Source of the DNA: Massilia sp. YIM B02443
Lineage (GTDB): Bacteria; Pseudomonadota; Gammaproteobacteria; Burkholderiales; Burkholderiaceae_D
Assembly (NCBI RefSeq): GCF_030411955.1
Contig: NZ_JASNRA010000029.1
Span: 1-63,173 of the forward strand
DNA: 63,173 nt
Reading direction: 5' to 3'
Shown here: piece by piece, positions 60,716 through 63,173 of the stretch
How the letters are laid out: every line of letters begins with the position of its first letter
How positions within the stretch are numbered: position 1 is the stretch's first letter
Made by a program: the position numbers and the translations under genes
The notes under the pieces: generated by a model
What the model saw: only the letters and a program-made list of their open reading frames with translations
What the model was told of the DNA's origin: nothing
The model's database searches: none

Positions 60716-61054
60716 ATGAATAATTCGGACCAACGTGCTTGGCCATCTGATGTAGATGGGGATGTGTTTCGGCGGCTAGACGCCAACGAATTCGACTTCA
60801 GCAAAGAGGTTGACATTGATTTCAACGTCGACTTCGATACGTGGCCACCGTCACCAGAACTGATGAACGTGCTAGAAACTCGGTTTTCCAACGTTGAGGT
60901 TTACGTGCCTGATCCAAGTGGAGACGGCTATGTGCAGATCACACTTCGCGCCCTACTTACCTATGGTTTCGTGATGTCCACCCAGGCATCTCTAACAGCC
61001 CTCGCAGCACCATACGGAGGGATATGTGAGTCCTGGGGGGTACTCCAGGATTGA
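60716..61054 (+). CDS. RraB-like ribonuclease E inhibitor-family protein
   Basis: A 112-residue acidic protein. VDGDVFRRLDANEFDFSKEV at the start, then TRFSNVEVYVPDPSGDGY and the ending LTALAAPYGGICESWGVLQD match RraB-type regulators of RNase E activity. GAAGG lies 5 bases before the ATG. It is the first gene of an AT-richer run of small same-strand genes, and its codon usage differs from the core genes. A role in RNase E control is by family only; no other RraB in the window allows comparison. Confidence 0.7.
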   Translation: MNNSDQRAWPSDVDGDVFRRLDANEFDFSKEVDIDFNVDFDTWPPSPELMNVLETRFSNVEVYVPDPSGDGYVQITLRALLTYGFVMSTQASLTALAAPYGGICESWGVLQD

Positions 61055-61374
61055 TGGTCGACAGTCTCCTTTGGGTCGATTCCTGCCGTCGCGACAATGG
61101 GTGACTTTCTACGCTGGCAACATACTACGCTGGGACGAGTAGGCGCGAGTCGATCGTAATGGCCTACTTCGAGTCGGTCATCTTCAGGGTCGAAGAGAAA
61201 ACACTCGATGAGCTCTCCTAGGTCCTGGTCGCCATGAAGGTAGCCCTAAGCTAAGTGCGTCCAACAAAAGTCTACTTATCGTCGCGGAAAAATATGTCGT
61301 GAACTGAGCCGTGGTGTACTTCCGCCTTCGGCCAGGAGCGGACGTTCACGACTACGCAGAGTAAGAAAACAGTT
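61055..61374. other. 320-bp intergenic stretch with no credible gene
   Basis: Contains only short frames. A 20-codon frame from the ATG at 61159 (MAYFESVIFRVEEKTLDELS) ends in TAG and may be a gene remnant. TTCGGCC and GAGCGGACGTT occur near 61325-61345, and similar AAGCGGAC/GCGGCC motifs recur at 61965 and 62545 between the following small genes. Confidence 0.4.
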
Positions 61375-61914
61375 ATGCCAAACGAACAGATACCCTATTC
61401 ACGCATAGTGAGTTGCTACGACAGCCTGCCCAAGCTTGAGGGGCGCACTGTCCACGCGTTCCATTCGGAGTACAGTTTCGCTGCGCTTCGATTCAACAGC
61501 GAAGAAGTTATTGCTTTCGCTGTGGAAGAGGAGTCAGTAGGGAAATGGTTTGAGGTGTTTCCAATTCGCCTACACCGCGTATCGTTAGCGTGCCCCTTGA
61601 CGTGGACCGAGTTGGACGTGCCATTTACCGTAGTTCATAGCCAAATGTTGTGGCGTGAGGAATGGCTGGAGCCAGCTAAGGACAGTTCCAGCTTGGTAGG
61701 ATCGGGACCTCACCACGAGCAGTGCGTATCCACTTTAGGGGCGGCTCCGAAATCGAGCGCGAACGTCGTCAAGGTTCTTGCTGGATTCCGACTGAGCGGG
61801 TGGGATGAGCGTTCGCTAGTGATATGCAGCTCAGATAATGCGCCGTTCAAGGTCGACTTGACGATGGATCAGTCTGAGATACAGGCGATGATGCAGTTCC
61901 ATACGTGCGACTAG
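61375..61914 (+). CDS. Hypothetical protein in a low-GC gene run
   Basis: A 179-residue soluble protein of mixed alpha/beta composition with no signal peptide or membrane helix. No family is recognised. It opens MPNEQIPYSRIVSCYDSLPK and has an acidic centre (AVEEESVGKWFEVFPIRL). A/T-rich third codon positions set it apart from genes before 60 kb. It lies between the RraB-like and DUF4262 genes in the same direction. The absence of long overlapping frames supports it as a real gene. Confidence 0.6.
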   Translation: MPNEQIPYSRIVSCYDSLPKLEGRTVHAFHSEYSFAALRFNSEEVIAFAVEEESVGKWFEVFPIRLHRVSLACPLTWTELDVPFTVVHSQMLWREEWLEPAKDSSSLVGSGPHHEQCVSTLGAAPKSSANVVKVLAGFRLSGWDERSLVICSSDNAPFKVDLTMDQSEIQAMMQFHTCD

Positions 61915-62023
61915 ACCCTATCTATCGCACTGCGCGGACCGTCCGCAATGGGTCGAAAGCGGCCGTCTCGGTAGGTTCGCAACTGGCCAACGTAGGCACA
62001 AGCCCCGATTTTTGAGTAGACAG

Positions 62024-62479
62024 ATGAATAACGAGAAAATCGTCACGAAAATGCGGTCGGACGTCCAGCGTTTCGGCTGGCATTGCCTGTCCGTGCGCCC
62101 CCGCGATGGGGAGACCGGGTCAGATTTTACTTACACGATTGGCTTGTCAGAGACCTTTGGTCATCCAGAAATCATGATCTTTGGCTTGGATAACAGCGTG
62201 TCTCATGCGATCTTAAGTGAATGTGTCGAGCTGATACGAAATGGTGCTACCTTTCGCACCGACGTTGAATACCCAGACATCGTTGGGGGAAACTATAAAG
62301 TAGTGTTCAAGGCGGTTCGCAAGGATTGCTTGCCAGAATACTTTGGGGCTGCGGTTCGCTTCTATAATGAGCAAGACTTCCGTGGGCTTGTCATGTTTTG
62401 GCCTGATAAACAATATTGCTACCCATGGCAAGAGCAAGGTTCGACAGCGCAACGGGAAGCACTTGATATAGTCGAGTAG
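62024..62479 (+). CDS. DUF4262-domain protein
   Basis: A 151-residue protein matching DUF4262. FGWHCLSVRPRDGETGSDFTYTIGLSETFGHPEI-type sequence (RFGWHCLSV, then FTYTIGLSETFGHPEIMIFG) opens the domain, with VFKAVRKDCLPEYFGAAVRF and ending in VMFWPDKQYCYPW. ATG at 62024 is preferred over TTG at 62012. DUF4262 proteins have no known activity and commonly sit in small-gene islands; the low GC supports recent acquisition. Confidence 0.8.
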   Translation: MNNEKIVTKMRSDVQRFGWHCLSVRPRDGETGSDFTYTIGLSETFGHPEIMIFGLDNSVSHAILSECVELIRNGATFRTDVEYPDIVGGNYKVVFKAVRKDCLPEYFGAAVRFYNEQDFRGLVMFWPDKQYCYPWQEQGSTAQREALDIVE

Positions 62480-62609
62480 GCCAATCCGGCGTACGCCTGA
62501 CGGACAGGAGTGCTCCTTCGCAAACGGCTACTACCGGCAAGAAGCGGACATGTTGATGATTCAAATTGCCGGTTAAGAGAAAAAAATTGTTCTCCTCCTC
62601 AATCAACTT

Positions 62610-63032
62610 TTGAATACCTTCCAAACGCGTTTCCCACAAATGGAAGTTGCCTACTGGACTCTTGTCTCCGGCGAAGAGCGCCATCGGTCAGCGCCGGAGA
62701 CGTTCATGATCCCATCGTTAGAAGAAAGAAGAGGCTTGCAGGTAGGTGACGGTGCCAAACTCATTTTTGAAATCGAGTCGGAAGATGAGTTCGGAGAAAT
62801 CTCACGGGATTACGAGCGGATGTGGGTTGTAGTGTCGGAGGTCCGACCGTCGTACTTCATCGGTCGCCTCACCAATACACCTATAGGATGCCACCGGAAG
62901 AGTAATTTTTACCTTACCGAAAATGTTGAGGTTCCTTTCTTGCCTCAACATATCATCGACATCGATCGTCCTCCCCAAGCATTTTTAGACGCTCTGTTCT
63001 CGGAAAGCCCGAAGAAGCGCTGGTCACGCTGA
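62610..63032 (+). CDS. DUF2314/DUF2185-like protein
   Basis: A 140-residue protein whose central ERMWVVVSEVRPSYFIGRLTN and following VPFLPQHIIDIDRPP recall DUF2314/DUF2185 (Imm33-like) domains, some of which are predicted immunity proteins; the match is by eye only. The start is uncertain: TTG at 62610 or ATG at 62640, neither with a Shine-Dalgarno sequence. Codon usage is A/T-rich as in the neighbouring small genes. Confidence 0.55.
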   Translation: MNTFQTRFPQMEVAYWTLVSGEERHRSAPETFMIPSLEERRGLQVGDGAKLIFEIESEDEFGEISRDYERMWVVVSEVRPSYFIGRLTNTPIGCHRKSNFYLTENVEVPFLPQHIIDIDRPPQAFLDALFSESPKKRWSR

Positions 63033-63173
63033 AGACATTGTTTTCGATGCAACTGTATGCGATTGTTATCGAAGGCGAGATATGCAGACCTCGGTACCGC
63101 TGTGAATCGTGGTCATCCAATCCAGTGTCGCTGGGTAATCCCCCCATTTTTAGAGCACGCTAAAAGTAGAGGT
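63033..63173. other. Right end of window without gene
   Basis: 141 bp after the last small gene. No reading frame, repeat or terminator could be supported. Confidence 0.5.

Noticed and set aside
61159..61221. 20-codon frame MAYFESV...
   Set aside because: Too short and ends in TAG with no downstream continuation; at most a remnant.
61055..62609. Integron attC sites between the small genes
   Set aside because: RYYYAAC-like GTCCAAC occurs near 61259, but no matching GTTRRRY partner at a suitable distance was found; no integrase in the window.

Overview
The window looks like a chromosomal segment of a high-GC betaproteobacterium of the order Burkholderiales, most likely an Oxalobacteraceae member close to Massilia. 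The basis is the order of the cytochrome aa3 oxidase cluster (ctaC, ctaD, a tiny CoxSAP gene, ctaG, DUF2970, ctaE, DUF2909, SURF1, an SCO-like gene, ctaA, ctaB, SCO), strong G/C preference at third codon positions, and many two-component, c-di-GMP and chemotaxis genes. The genus is inferred from general knowledge; no rRNA gene or phylogenetic marker was compared.

Layout. 0-5 kb: a membrane GGDEF-EAL protein, then pstS and a PhoB-like regulator with a degenerate receiver; a Pho-box-like repeat array lies upstream of pstS. 5-10 kb: a small lipoprotein, gamma-glutamyltransferase, a DUF4126-type membrane protein, an orphan barstar beside a PH-domain protein, and a CDF metal exporter. 10-26 kb: two chemoreceptors, small periplasmic proteins (ClpP-like, LprI-like), a GH43 glycosidase, a PAS hybrid kinase, a DUF3667 membrane protein, a mipA/response regulator/kinase group and an exported FAH-family protein. 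25.5-28 kb: a YtrA/GntR repressor, ABC ATPase and frameshifted permease, with a perfect operator palindrome upstream. 28-34 kb: a Ter-type stress cluster (DUF475/TerC-like, TerD, AIM24, TerD) divergent from an NhaR-like regulator and a CNNM/CorC-family protein. 34-39 kb: an RsbQ-like hydrolase paired with a PAS hybrid histidine kinase, then an old-yellow-enzyme/HxlR divergent pair and small membrane or secreted proteins. 39-50 kb: YaiI, an AI-2E-type transporter and the complete aa3 oxidase and heme A assembly cluster. 50-60 kb: bioC, comF, trmL, a class V aminotransferase, a disrupted subtilisin-like gene convergent with ravA-viaA, an SGNH hydrolase and a decayed FAD oxidoreductase. 60.6 kb to the end: an AT-richer run of small same-strand genes (RraB-like, unknown, DUF4262, DUF2314-like) that looks horizontally acquired.

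How it fits together. The oxidase cluster is a housekeeping unit: structural subunits (ctaC/D/E), copper insertion (ctaG, SCO proteins), SURF1 and heme O/A synthesis (ctaB/ctaA). Elsewhere the theme is sensing and stress: phosphate (pstS), metal or envelope stress (ter genes, CDF), electrophiles (OYE/HxlR), c-di-GMP and chemotaxis.

Non-coding content is notable. A family of terminal-inverted-repeat elements occurs four times in intergenic spaces, as a 112-bp form (two copies in opposite orientation) and a 97-98-bp form (two copies). There are two other inverted-repeat elements (14.0 kb and 28.2 kb). Three genes carry frameshifts that either mark pseudogenes or base-calling errors. No tRNA, rRNA, CRISPR array, transposase or prophage gene was seen.
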